Shown: positions 9,282 to 18,497 of the stretch, piece by piece
Layout of the letters: each line of letters opens with the position of its first letter
Position numbering within the stretch: position 1 is the first letter of the stretch
NCBI GenBank assembly: GCA_045632265.1
Contig: JAZQWG010000036.1
Coordinates: 1 to 64,000, forward strand
DNA: 64,000 bases
Direction of reading: 5' to 3'
From: Scatosoma sp045632265
GTDB lineage: Bacteria; Bacillota; Clostridia; Christensenellales; Borkfalkiaceae
Translations under genes and position numbers: made by a program
The notes under the pieces: generated by a model
The model's database searches: none
What the model was told of the DNA's origin: nothing
What the model saw: the letters and a program-made list of their open reading frames with translations, nothing else

Positions 9282-10859
9282 ATGGAAAGTACGAAGAATT
9301 TAAAATGGGGTGTAATATTCTCCTACATAACGATGGTTGCTGGGATTATCGTGTCTTTAACGTACACGCCATTTTTATTGCGCTCGCTTGGACAACAGCA
9401 ATACGGTTTGTACAATATGGGGCAATCCGCCGTAAGCTTTTTAGGACTTGCGGAATTTGGGTTTGGCTCTGCTGTTGTACGCTATGCGTCAAAATATAGA
9501 GCGGAAGGCAACGAAGCAAAAACTGCCGGATTATATGGTATGTTTATGCGCATGTATGGTTTCTTGGCAGCGATTATCCTCGTTGTTGGTATTGTGATTT
9601 GCGTGCTGTCAAGCTCTATCTTTACCGTATCTACGGGTGCAAGAGGGTATTTTGAACTTCGTGTAATCATTATCGTAATGGTTGCAAATTTGGCGTTGAC
9701 GTTTGCAACGCAACCCTATCATGCGATTGTAGAATCTTACGAAAGATTTACTTTTATAAAAGTTGCAAATCTACTTTATACTTTATTAAAGCCATTAGTT
9801 ATGATTCCGCTTTTGATTTGGGGATATAAAGCCATTGCCCTTTCGCTTGTCGCGCTTGTATTGCAACAGCTTCTTAATCTTGTGCATATTATTTACGTGC
9901 ATAAAGTGCTGAAAGCAAAAATATCTTTCAAGAAAAAGGATATGGATTTTAGTATCGTAAAAGAAATTTTAGGGTATTCCTTTTTCATTTTCTTGGGGAT
10001 GATTGTAGGGCAGTTGAATGACCATGCTGATAGCTTGATTTTAGGCGTTATAAGCGGCGAAGTAGCGGTTGCGCTCTATGCTGTTGGATATCAGCTTAAC
10101 ACCTATATTCAACAAATTCCTGGAATAATCTCGGGTGTGTTTTTTCCGCGTGTAACGTCGCAAATTACGAAAGGCGCGTCCATGCACGATATGACAAACT
10201 TGTCTATTCGTGTTGGGAGAATTCAATTCTTTCTTGCTTTTTTGATGTGTAGTGGGTTTGTGGTTTTTGGACAAGAGTTTGTGTATTTATGGGTGGGAAA
10301 CGAGTACGCTATTGCGTATTGGATTGCCTTGGTTCTTATTCTCCCTGCCGTAATTCCGAATATACAAGCAATTCCCGTTCAAGTATTACAAGCAATCAAT
10401 AAGCATCAGTTTAAGGCGATTTTATACGTGGTTTGCGCGGTGTTAAACGTGGCGGCAAGTATTCCCGCGGGGATTTATTGGGGACCGATGGGATGCGCGA
10501 TTTGTACGGCAATTACAACGCTTTTGACGAAAGGGATTATCATCAACTGGTATTACAAAAAGAAGATTGGCATGGAAATTGGTCGTTTCTGGATAAACAT
10601 TCTTTTGTTGCTTTTGAAACTTCTTCCGCTGATTGCCGTTGGCATTGGTATTAACTTGTTGATTACAAACGTATCGTGGTTGTGGTTGTTCTTAAAAATT
10701 GGCATTTACACGCTTGTGTTTGCGATTTACGCCTTCTTTGTTGGTATGAATAAAGAAGAAAAAAGCATGGTGACTGGCGTTATAAGCGTACTTAAAAGGA
10801 AAACGAAACCTGCTTCCATGCAAAAAGAAAATACGCAAGAGGAAACGGAAAATTTATGA
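9282..10859 (+). CDS. wzx: Polysaccharide flippase, Wzx/MATE-like
   Basis: 525 residues with about fourteen membrane segments, the size and pattern of lipid-linked oligosaccharide flippases. It starts NLKWGVIFSYITMVAGIIVSL and has GLYNMGQSAVSFLGLAEFGFG, typical of Wzx family N-termini, plus a basic tail. It would move undecaprenyl-linked repeat units across the membrane for the Wzy-like protein at 6146. The stop overlaps the next start by four bases. Confidence 0.85.
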   Translation: MESTKNLKWGVIFSYITMVAGIIVSLTYTPFLLRSLGQQQYGLYNMGQSAVSFLGLAEFGFGSAVVRYASKYRAEGNEAKTAGLYGMFMRMYGFLAAIILVVGIVICVLSSSIFTVSTGARGYFELRVIIIVMVANLALTFATQPYHAIVESYERFTFIKVANLLYTLLKPLVMIPLLIWGYKAIALSLVALVLQQLLNLVHIIYVHKVLKAKISFKKKDMDFSIVKEILGYSFFIFLGMIVGQLNDHADSLILGVISGEVAVALYAVGYQLNTYIQQIPGIISGVFFPRVTSQITKGASMHDMTNLSIRVGRIQFFLAFLMCSGFVVFGQEFVYLWVGNEYAIAYWIALVLILPAVIPNIQAIPVQVLQAINKHQFKAILYVVCAVLNVAASIPAGIYWGPMGCAICTAITTLLTKGIIINWYYKKKIGMEIGRFWINILLLLLKLLPLIAVGIGINLLITNVSWLWLFLKIGIYTLVFAIYAFFVGMNKEEKSMVTGVISVLKRKTKPASMQKENTQEETENL

Positions 10860-11674
10860 CGTTTAAAGGGTTGTTTTATCGCGGAATACGTTTGCTTTGT
10901 AAACCGTTTGTAAAACTGAATAATAAAATAGAATGCGCACTTGAAAAGCAAGAAAAACAAAAAGAACAGGCAACTTCTATCGTTGTGTTGGATAATGCGC
11001 CCAAGCGCGATGCGTTTTTTAAGAAAATTAGCATCATTACGCATGCGGGCGGCGGATTGCAAGGTCTTGCGTATCTCAACTGCGAAGAAGCTTTTCCCTA
11101 CTATTACGAAAAGGGCAATCGCACGTTTGAATACGATGTAGACGAAAAGGACGGAACGTTCATTTTAGCGCATACAGACGGGGAAGGAGCGAACGTATTG
11201 GACGGGCGTTTTACAGCGCTCACGATAGAAAAATGCCTCGACAATTTGAAAAAATATACCGATATTGTCGTGATTTTTGATTGCAAGTTTGCTTCTTTAG
11301 CCTCCTTTGCACAATTTGTAAAAGACTACGTGCAAGACGAAGAAGCGCTTAATAGAATCGTTATCCAAGTTTTCAATGAAGAGAATATTTTGCAAGTGCA
11401 AAGCGTGTACAATTTCAAGATGTTGCACGTTTGTATGATGGCGGCAGATTATCTTAAAACTCTTCAAACGTGTATCAAGTACAACGTCGGCGCAGTTTCC
11501 ATATCCGTGAAAGCGTTGCAAGAGCGCTTTGGTTGGGAGATATTCAACAAGAACAATATTTGCGCCTTTGCTTATACAATCAACACGGTGAAGGAATACA
11601 AGCATTATAAAGAAAAGGGAATATACGGTGCGTTCAGCGATTTCCTTTATGAAACGGACGTACAAGCGGAGTGA
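10856..11674 (+). CDS. Glycerophosphodiester phosphodiesterase-like (GDPD/PI-PLC fold) protein
   Basis: 272 residues. After a basic N-terminus and a charged linker it shows a GDPD-like barrel: THAGG at the usual HRG position, NCEEAF where ENT is expected, FEYDVDEKDG with the Glu/Asp metal ligands and a following AHTD His, VIFDCK for the later acidic strand, and KGIYGAFSD near the end. The catalytic His residues and metal ligands are kept, but the HRG Arg and the PENT motif are not. It lies between the flippase and the glycerophosphotransferase, so it may act on a glycerol-phosphate bond of the polymer. No signal peptide is seen, so a cytosolic site is likely. Confidence 0.65.
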   Translation: MTFKGLFYRGIRLLCKPFVKLNNKIECALEKQEKQKEQATSIVVLDNAPKRDAFFKKISIITHAGGGLQGLAYLNCEEAFPYYYEKGNRTFEYDVDEKDGTFILAHTDGEGANVLDGRFTALTIEKCLDNLKKYTDIVVIFDCKFASLASFAQFVKDYVQDEEALNRIVIQVFNEENILQVQSVYNFKMLHVCMMAADYLKTLQTCIKYNVGAVSISVKALQERFGWEIFNKNNICAFAYTINTVKEYKHYKEKGIYGAFSDFLYETDVQAE

Positions 11675-11676
11675 AA

Positions 11677-13254
11677 ATGAATCCTTTTAACAGCATTAAA
11701 GCGAGAATAGACAGCATTCGCAATACGAAAAAAAGTAAATATTGGGAATACGTCGATTTTTACAACGACAATACCATTTGGGAAGAGACCTTCTTTTTAG
11801 AATCGTTTGGCGGCAACAATTTCCAAGGCAATCCCTATTACATATACAAGGAATTGCTCAAAGGAGAAGAATACAAGAGTTTTCAAATTGTCATCGCACA
11901 CAAAGCACCCGAAAAATTACAAGCGGAACTTGTCGTGCGTGGTTTATGGGAAGATAGAGTAAGCATCGTAAAGGTGGGCACGAGAGAATATCGCAATGCG
12001 CTTACGCATGCGAAATATCTTATCAACAACGTGTCCTTCCCGATGGATTTTATCAAAAAGGATGGGCAAATCTATCTCAATACTTGGCACGGTACGCCAT
12101 TGAAAACGTTGGGTCGCGACGTTGCGGGTGATCCATTTGCTTGTATAAACGCGCAAAGAAATTTTTGGACTTGCGATTATTTGCTTGCGCCTAACGAACT
12201 GACGAAATTAGTTTACGAAAACGGGCACATGGTCAAGGATACGATGTCGGGCGAATTGTTCTTGGGTGGGTATCCGAGAAATAGCGTATTTTTCGATGAG
12301 CAGCAAAGAAAGCAAGTGCGAGAAAAATACGGTTTGGACAAGGTGATTTCCATCTTCTATATGCCCACGTGGCGAGGTACGGCTTGCGGCGTAGATAAAG
12401 TGGATCAAATCAGCGAGATGGAACGTTTGGCAAAAGAGCTTGGCGAAAATTATCGTGTGTACGTAAAATTCCACCCCGCTATGCAAAATGCAAATACGAA
12501 ATTTGAGTATTGTTTGCCTATGCCGGAAGATATCGAAGTGTACGAATTTTTGAACGGCGTGGATATCTTGCTTACCGATTATTCCAGCGTATTTTTTGAT
12601 TTTGCGAATACGGGGAAAAAGATTGTTCTTTATCAATATGATAAAGAAGAGTATTTCAAAGATAGGGGCGTTTACAAAGAAGCGGACGAAAATATTCCTT
12701 TTGACGTTGCATACACGTATGAAGAATTGCTTGCAAGCGTAAAGGATGGTACGCCTAACCCCTACCCCGAATTTATCGAACGTTTTTGTAAATACGATAG
12801 CTTGGATGGGGCGAAAAAGGCGTTGGATAAAATGCTTTTAGGCGAAAAGAAAAAGAGTGTGGCCCCCACAAATTTATATATTATCGATTTTCCGATTACG
12901 GAAGAAGAAATTTTTGCAATCAAGGAAAAACTGCAAGGGCAAAAATATCGTTTCGTATTCGTGCTTGGCAAATATTCGTATGCGTTTGAAAGGATAAAAC
13001 GTTGGACGGAAATCGATTATACGTCGCTTAACGTGTACAATCGTTTATCGCCTAAGGAAAGAAGAAAAGAGCGCTTCTTGCGTTTTGCGAAATGCTTGGG
13101 TAGTAAAAAGGCAATGCAATCGCTGCGTGCGCTTGGGCAAAGGGAAAGAAAACGCCTTTGGGGCGATTTGAATATCGGACACATTTATTCGAAAAATAAA
13201 AAATTACCGACGGCGGTGCGATATGAAATCGAAAACTGGCCGACGGATATATAA
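11677..13254 (+). CDS. CDP-glycerol:polymer glycerophosphotransferase family (TagB/TagF-like)
   Basis: 525 residues from the ATG at 11677, with GGAG a few bases upstream; a GTG at 11671 is possible. Family motifs are clear: LINNVSFP, LNTWHGTPLKTLG at about residue 135, a YMPTWRG strand, VKFHPAM and LLTDYSSVFFDFA at about residue 299. These enzymes transfer glycerol phosphate from CDP-glycerol to a membrane-bound acceptor, as in wall teichoic acid synthesis. The donor enzyme TagD is the next gene. The last ~130 residues (after about residue 390) are not part of the core and are unassigned. Confidence 0.85.
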   Translation: MNPFNSIKARIDSIRNTKKSKYWEYVDFYNDNTIWEETFFLESFGGNNFQGNPYYIYKELLKGEEYKSFQIVIAHKAPEKLQAELVVRGLWEDRVSIVKVGTREYRNALTHAKYLINNVSFPMDFIKKDGQIYLNTWHGTPLKTLGRDVAGDPFACINAQRNFWTCDYLLAPNELTKLVYENGHMVKDTMSGELFLGGYPRNSVFFDEQQRKQVREKYGLDKVISIFYMPTWRGTACGVDKVDQISEMERLAKELGENYRVYVKFHPAMQNANTKFEYCLPMPEDIEVYEFLNGVDILLTDYSSVFFDFANTGKKIVLYQYDKEEYFKDRGVYKEADENIPFDVAYTYEELLASVKDGTPNPYPEFIERFCKYDSLDGAKKALDKMLLGEKKKSVAPTNLYIIDFPITEEEIFAIKEKLQGQKYRFVFVLGKYSYAFERIKRWTEIDYTSLNVYNRLSPKERRKERFLRFAKCLGSKKAMQSLRALGQRERKRLWGDLNIGHIYSKNKKLPTAVRYEIENWPTDI

Positions 13255-13266
13255 GGAGAAAAAAGG

Positions 13267-13656
13267 ATGAAGAGAGTTATCACTTACGGTACGTTTGACT
13301 TGTTGCACTACGGGCATATCAATTTGTTGCGCCGTGCAAAAGCGCTTGGCGATTATTTGGTTGTCGTTCTTTCCACGGACGAGTTTAACTGGAATCAAAA
13401 GCAAAAGAAATGCTATTTTTCCTATGAACAAAGAAAGCAACTTTTGGAAGCAATTCGCTACGTAGACCTTGTTATTCCCGAAGAAAATTGGGAACAAAAG
13501 GTGACGGACGTGAAGGAATATCATATCGATACTTTCGTTATGGGCAACGATTGGGAAGGTAAATTCGATTTCTTGAAGGATTACTGCGAGGTCGTGTATC
13601 TGCCCAGAACGCCCGAAATTTCCACGACGCAAATTAAGAAGGAATTGAAAAAATAA
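13267..13656 (+). CDS. tagD: Glycerol-3-phosphate cytidylyltransferase
   Basis: 129 residues, the normal TagD size. The cytidylyltransferase HxGH signature is HYGH at residues 14-17 in GTFDLLHYGHINLL, and the C-terminal ISTT motif is present in TPEISTTQIKK. It makes CDP-glycerol from CTP and glycerol 3-phosphate in the cytosol. It lies directly behind the CDP-glycerol-using transferase, with an AAGGAG ribosome-binding site, so the pair adds glycerol phosphate to the glycan. Confidence 0.93.
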   Translation: MKRVITYGTFDLLHYGHINLLRRAKALGDYLVVVLSTDEFNWNQKQKKCYFSYEQRKQLLEAIRYVDLVIPEENWEQKVTDVKEYHIDTFVMGNDWEGKFDFLKDYCEVVYLPRTPEISTTQIKKELKK

Positions 13657-13671
13657 TTATCAAGGTTATTT

Positions 13672-14730
13672 ATGAAGAAGATTAAAATATTTTTAGGCGC
13701 ATACGTCAATTTTGCCAACGCACAAAATATCAACTGCGATAATATCGCCAAATATCTTGATAAGGATAAGTTTGAAGTGCATACCATGTACACGACGATG
13801 AAGCCTATTGATAAAAAGGCGTACAAAGAAAAGGGCATTAAATTGCACCGTCTTTGGCATCACCGCATTGTATGGAGATTGACGAAACTTTGGGAAATGC
13901 GCCGCGCAAACTGCGATATCTACTATTTGCCTAAGTCGGAAATCATGGACGTGCAATTTGCTAAAAAACGCAAAGGAAAAGGCAAAGTTTTTGTTTCTTC
14001 TGTTGAAGGGGTTGTTGGTGAACAAATCGCCGCCGACGATATGTATCAAAAAACCTTTTTTAACGATTTGATGGACGATTATTTCTCGATTAGCCAATGC
14101 GTGCAAGAAAGTGTGAAGAAATGCTGGGATTACGATAGCAAAGTTTTGTATCTTGGCGTAAATGAAATCGCACAAGAAGCAAGAGAGAAAAAGGAAATAA
14201 AAAATGTTATTTGGATTGGCTCGGTTATTGACAGAAAACGCCCCAAATATCTTTTGGAATGCGCAAAAGCTTTCCCTAACTTGCAATTTACCATGATTGG
14301 CGACGGCGATAAGTCGAAAGAAATTGTAGAAATTATCAATGCGGAAAATATAACCAACGTAAAATATCTTGGCCGTATTCCAAACGATAAGGTGTATAAA
14401 GAACTTGAAACAGCAGACCTTCTTTTGATGACGTCTGATAAAGAAGGCTTGCCCAAAGTAATTGGCGAGGCAATGATGTCGTCCGTGCCGTCTATCTATA
14501 TTAACGAGTGCTATACAGTAGATTACGTGCAAGACGGTGTAAACGGTTTTGGTGTGGCCAACCTTGACGAAATGAAAGAAAAGGTTCAATATTTGCTTGA
14601 TAATCCCAAGACATATCAACAAATGTCTAAATCGGCGTTTGACATCATTCAAAACTATCGCTGGTCGGTATTGATTAAAGAATACGAAGCATATTTCGAG
14701 GAGTGCTTAAAAAAGTACAGCAAAAGATAA
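13672..14730 (+). CDS. GT4-type glycosyltransferase
   Basis: 352 residues. The N-terminal half (FLGAYVNFANAQNINCDNIA) is a GT-B acceptor domain; the C-terminal half has VIWIGSVIDRKRPKYLL, MIGDGDKSKE and the donor motif EGLPKVIGEAMMSSVPS at about residue 260. It sits between tagD and the unknown transferase gene in the same operon. Substrate unknown. Confidence 0.78.
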   Translation: MKKIKIFLGAYVNFANAQNINCDNIAKYLDKDKFEVHTMYTTMKPIDKKAYKEKGIKLHRLWHHRIVWRLTKLWEMRRANCDIYYLPKSEIMDVQFAKKRKGKGKVFVSSVEGVVGEQIAADDMYQKTFFNDLMDDYFSISQCVQESVKKCWDYDSKVLYLGVNEIAQEAREKKEIKNVIWIGSVIDRKRPKYLLECAKAFPNLQFTMIGDGDKSKEIVEIINAENITNVKYLGRIPNDKVYKELETADLLLMTSDKEGLPKVIGEAMMSSVPSIYINECYTVDYVQDGVNGFGVANLDEMKEKVQYLLDNPKTYQQMSKSAFDIIQNYRWSVLIKEYEAYFEECLKKYSKR

Positions 14731-14740
14731 GGAGTAAAAC

Positions 14741-16159
14741 GTGAAACAAGAAAGCGAATTGTTTGCTTTTGAAAATAAATACCCGTTTTTATACGATTTG
14801 CTTGTAGGAGGTGTGCCTATCTACACAAGCTTTCGCGACAGCGTAGCGCAGCTATTGCGAGACGGGACGGAAGCGGTTTCGTCCGTGCAAGGGCAAGGTG
14901 GCGACGGGATATCGATTAAGCGTATTATCGACGGATTTTTCAAGAAAAGGAAGATGCGTAAAAAACAAACGCTGATTTTTACGTCCACCGTTTATCGTAG
15001 AGATAAAGGGCGTAATTTGGCGGCGGAATTTTTGATGGACAAGTATCCAAATGCTTGCGTGTTCGAGTGGCCAAGCAGCAACGGCGTGTACGACAACGCA
15101 TATTTCACCGACGAAAATAGGGATAAATATTGTCCGCTTGATTTCTTCTTAGTAAAGTTGAAACTGTATTCGTTGTTGCATAAAAAGGAATACGCAAAAC
15201 TTTGTGATAAGTGCCGTCAAATCATCGTGCCACAGTTTGAAAAGGTGAAATTGGAAACGGAAGGCGAGAAAAAAGCGGTGGACTACTTAAAAGAACATTT
15301 GCCTACGTCCTATGCGACTACGGTGGTATATCAAAAGCTGTTTGGAAAATATTTCAAACGCTTCAAAAACATTCAATACGCCGTTGATTTTTGGGGTGGA
15401 GCAAGAGAAAATATTATTCCTGCGCTTAAAAATAAGCCTCAATCAATAGAGCTTCAACACGGGATAATTATGTCCTATCATCCTGGGTACATTTATCCTA
15501 AATTTGTTAAGGACAACAATTTGGATTTCTTCAAACGTCAATTGCTGGTATATGGTGAAGCAACGAAACGCTTGCTTGTAGAAAATTCCATTTTTGAAGA
15601 AAATAAAATAGAAGTAATTGGTAATCCCCGTATTCAAAAATATAAGCAAATACAAAAGCTTGATGCGGAAGATAGAAAGCTTATCGTGTTTGCCTCGCAA
15701 TCGTACGAACAGGACGGCACGGGGAACGATTATTATAAGTCGGTAATATCCCTTCTTAAAATGGTTAAGTCGGAAATGGACAAAGACGATTTTTGGGCGG
15801 ATTATCGCTTGGGGGTAAAATTGCACCCTCGAGAAAACGAAAACGCTAAAGCTCTTTATGAAAGGGAAATCGACGGGGTAGAAGTGTACGGAAACACGTC
15901 GCAACTATTTGAGATATTAAATAAGGCGTTTGTGCAACTCACCGTATCGTCGACAACCTTATATGAGGCTGCACAGTTTGATGCTCCCACCGTATCGGTA
16001 AAATACGCCGATTACGTACCGCTAGCGATATACGGCTTTGAAACGTGGCTGATGGAAGATGAACAATCGGTTGCGGAAATTATGCAAAAATTAAAAGATA
16101 AAGCTGAATATGAAAAGTATTTAGGCTACTTGAAAACAAAAACGAAAGAATACATGTAA
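14741..16159 (+). CDS. Unrecognised protein, possible GT-B surface-polysaccharide transferase
   Basis: 472 residues starting at a GTG with AAGGAG upstream. No signal peptide or membrane segment. The middle has SIELQHGIIMSYHPGY, a QHG-type segment also seen in capsule transferases with KDO- or CDP-linked substrates, followed by VYGEATKRLL, IEVIGNPRI, VFASQSY, VKLHPRENEN and a late VSSTTLYEAAQFDAPTVSV stretch, which together look like the second half of a GT-B enzyme (TagF/polysialyltransferase-like architecture). It is directly followed by a sugar-acid cytidylyltransferase and an aldolase, which suggests it may use their product. Function inferred only. Confidence 0.5.
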   Translation: MKQESELFAFENKYPFLYDLLVGGVPIYTSFRDSVAQLLRDGTEAVSSVQGQGGDGISIKRIIDGFFKKRKMRKKQTLIFTSTVYRRDKGRNLAAEFLMDKYPNACVFEWPSSNGVYDNAYFTDENRDKYCPLDFFLVKLKLYSLLHKKEYAKLCDKCRQIIVPQFEKVKLETEGEKKAVDYLKEHLPTSYATTVVYQKLFGKYFKRFKNIQYAVDFWGGARENIIPALKNKPQSIELQHGIIMSYHPGYIYPKFVKDNNLDFFKRQLLVYGEATKRLLVENSIFEENKIEVIGNPRIQKYKQIQKLDAEDRKLIVFASQSYEQDGTGNDYYKSVISLLKMVKSEMDKDDFWADYRLGVKLHPRENENAKALYEREIDGVEVYGNTSQLFEILNKAFVQLTVSSTTLYEAAQFDAPTVSVKYADYVPLAIYGFETWLMEDEQSVAEIMQKLKDKAEYEKYLGYLKTKTKEYM

Positions 16160-16172
16160 AATGGAGAAAAAA

Positions 16173-16892
16173 ATGAAAGTATACGGATTACTCACGGGAC
16201 GTGGAAATAATACTTTGAAAGATAAAAACGTGTTGGATTTGTTGGGAAAACCTGTGTTATATTATCCCGCAAACGCGGCGCAAAAGAGCAAAAGCATTGA
16301 TAAGCTTTTTTGCAGCAGCGACGACGAAAAGATTTTGCGTGAGGCTGAAAAGTTGGGACATACGCCAATCGTTCGCCCCGCTGAATTAGCGTTGCCGACC
16401 AGCCAACATATCGATTGTATCATGCACGCATTGAAAGTGATGGAAGAAAGCGAAGCGGGTATGCCCGATATTTTGGTGGTGGTGCTTGCAAACAACGTGA
16501 CGATTAAATCGGAATGGATTGAAAAATCTATCCAAATGATGAAAGAAGATCCGTCTATTAGCGCTGTTGTGCCCGTATATGAAGATAACGATCATCACCC
16601 GTTACGTGCGAAAACGGTGGATGCAAACGGTCGTTTGCAAATGTATGAAAAGGGGATTACGGGTAAGATTTCCACGAATAGACAAGATTTGCCCACGTGC
16701 TATTTCTTGTCTCACAATTTCTGGACACTTAACGTTAAGAAATTGCTTGAAAGCAAAGGCGAGGGACAACAGCCTTGGGGCTTTATGGGTGACAATATTG
16801 CATATATTGAAATCGACGAATCGATTGACATTCATAAGGAAGTGGATCTAATTCTTGCAAAAGCGTGGTTGGAAGAAAACTACACCGACTAA
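16173..16892 (+). CDS. Cytidylyltransferase of the NeuA/KdsB (CMP-sugar-acid) family
   Basis: 239 residues from the ATG at 16173, chosen because a GGAG lies six bases upstream of it; an ATG at 16161 is in frame but lacks a site. The N-terminus YGLLTGRGNNTLKDKNVLDLLGKP follows the NeuA pattern of CTP loop plus L.GKP. Then come LFCSSDDEKIL and VRPAELALPTS, again typical of NeuA/KdsB. Such enzymes attach CMP to a 3-deoxy-keto sugar acid. No NeuB or KdsA-like synthase is present in the window, but an aldolase gene follows. The real substrate is unknown. Confidence 0.75.
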   Translation: MKVYGLLTGRGNNTLKDKNVLDLLGKPVLYYPANAAQKSKSIDKLFCSSDDEKILREAEKLGHTPIVRPAELALPTSQHIDCIMHALKVMEESEAGMPDILVVVLANNVTIKSEWIEKSIQMMKEDPSISAVVPVYEDNDHHPLRAKTVDANGRLQMYEKGITGKISTNRQDLPTCYFLSHNFWTLNVKKLLESKGEGQQPWGFMGDNIAYIEIDESIDIHKEVDLILAKAWLEENYTD

Positions 16893-16911
16893 TAAGATAA
16901 GGAAAAAATAA

Positions 16912-18480
16912 ATGGGTAAAATTCATTTACTAGATTGCACGCTGCGTGATGGCGGATATATCAATAACTGGGCGTTTGGCGAAGATACGATTAAGGGTGT
17001 AATTCGTAAGTTGGAAGCGACAGGTATTGAAATGATTGAAGTGGGGTTTATGCGCGACCAAGCGTATAATCCTAATCAATCACTTTTCCCTACGATAGAA
17101 GCGTTTAAAAACGTTATAGGTGAAAAGAAAGCGGACGTGATGTACGTTGGCATGATTGATATGGGTGCGCCCGTATCACTTGACGATATTACGCCGTATG
17201 ACGGGACAAGTGTTGACGGATTGCGTGTCATCTTCAAAAAATCTAAAATTAAAGAAGCGTACGATTATTGTAAGGCGTTGAAAGAAAAAGGGTATAAAGT
17301 TTTTGTAAACTTCGTCAACACTGATCAATATACGGAAGAAGAATGGAAGGAAGGACTTCGTTTCTTTGCGCCTATTAAAGCGGAAGGAATGACGATTGTT
17401 GACACCTTTGGCACGATTAAAAGAAAGCAGTTTCAAAAGATGGTAGAGACGGCGGATTCGTGCATGGATAAGGATACGATGCTTTGCTATCACGCGCATA
17501 ACAATTTGCAACAAGCGTTTGCCAATGCTGAAGCAATGGTGGATATGAACTTGGAAAGAGATATTTGCATCGACGCTTGCGTATTTGGTATGGGTAGAGG
17601 CGCTGGGAATTTGAATTTGGAATTGTTTGCGGAATTTTTGAACGAAAACTGCGGAAAACAATATCGTATTCCGCCGATGCTTGAAATAATGGACGAATAT
17701 TTGACGGCGTTCTATCGTGAAAAATTTTGGGGGTATTCCTTACCGTTGTACTTGTCGGCGCGTTGGAACGCACACCCTAATTACGCTATCTATTTTGCCG
17801 AAAAGAACGATTTGCCCGTAAAGGCGTTTGACGAAATTTTAGAAAGCATTTCCGATGAAGATAAGATTACCTTTAAGGCGAGCATGGCGGAAAAGTATTA
17901 TCAAGAGTATTTGGAAAATTATGTGGACGATAAAAATACGTTGCAACAACTTTCCAAAAATCTTGCGGGAAAAAAGGTTGTTTTAATTGCGCCGGGAAGC
18001 AGTATCAATACGCATTTCGAGCAAATTAAAAAATTGTGTGATAGCCAAGATACGTTCACACTTTTAATCAATTTCTACGATGAGCGTTTTAATCCTGATT
18101 ACGTATTTTGTAGCAATATGCGCCGAGTGGCTAAAATTCCTGTGGCTATGCAAGGAAAGATGATAGCAACGTCAAACGTAAGCAAGATGTTAAACGCAAG
18201 CTACGTTGTCAATTTTGCAAGTTATACGTCTACGAGAAAAGAAATTTACGCAAACGGCGGGTTGATGGCGTTAAAGATGATTAACGCGGCGGGAGTGAAA
18301 GACGTGTCCGTGGCGGGCATGGACGGTTATGGCGAAGTGCGTACGAATGATTATTTCGACGAAAATATGAAGCTGGAGCATTTCACGGAAGCGACGCTGA
18401 AAAATAAACTAATCGGCGAAGAGTTGGAAGAATTGAAGAAGTATTTGAAAATAACATTCATTACCCCAACGAAATACTAA
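16912..18480 (+). CDS. DRE-TIM aldolase (HMGL-like/hydroxy-oxovalerate aldolase type) fused to a C-terminal domain
   Basis: 522 residues. Residues about 1-345 form a DRE-TIM metallolyase: LLDCTLRDGGY at residues 5-15 gives the catalytic Arg-Asp pair, VEVGFM-type strands follow, and CYHAHNN at about residue 192 supplies the two metal-binding His. The closest known activity class is 4-hydroxy-2-oxovalerate aldolase, joining pyruvate and an aldehyde. From about residue 350 (GKKVVLIAPGSS) a second domain begins that has the GSS, PDYVFCSN and SVAGMDGYG pattern reminiscent of DUF115/Maf-like or pterin-kinase-like folds. It follows the cytidylyltransferase with a 19-base gap. The substrate and the role of the second domain are not known. 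Confidence 0.7.
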   Translation: MGKIHLLDCTLRDGGYINNWAFGEDTIKGVIRKLEATGIEMIEVGFMRDQAYNPNQSLFPTIEAFKNVIGEKKADVMYVGMIDMGAPVSLDDITPYDGTSVDGLRVIFKKSKIKEAYDYCKALKEKGYKVFVNFVNTDQYTEEEWKEGLRFFAPIKAEGMTIVDTFGTIKRKQFQKMVETADSCMDKDTMLCYHAHNNLQQAFANAEAMVDMNLERDICIDACVFGMGRGAGNLNLELFAEFLNENCGKQYRIPPMLEIMDEYLTAFYREKFWGYSLPLYLSARWNAHPNYAIYFAEKNDLPVKAFDEILESISDEDKITFKASMAEKYYQEYLENYVDDKNTLQQLSKNLAGKKVVLIAPGSSINTHFEQIKKLCDSQDTFTLLINFYDERFNPDYVFCSNMRRVAKIPVAMQGKMIATSNVSKMLNASYVVNFASYTSTRKEIYANGGLMALKMINAAGVKDVSVAGMDGYGEVRTNDYFDENMKLEHFTEATLKNKLIGEELEELKKYLKITFITPTKY

Positions 18481-18497
18481 TAAGGAGAAAAATAAAA

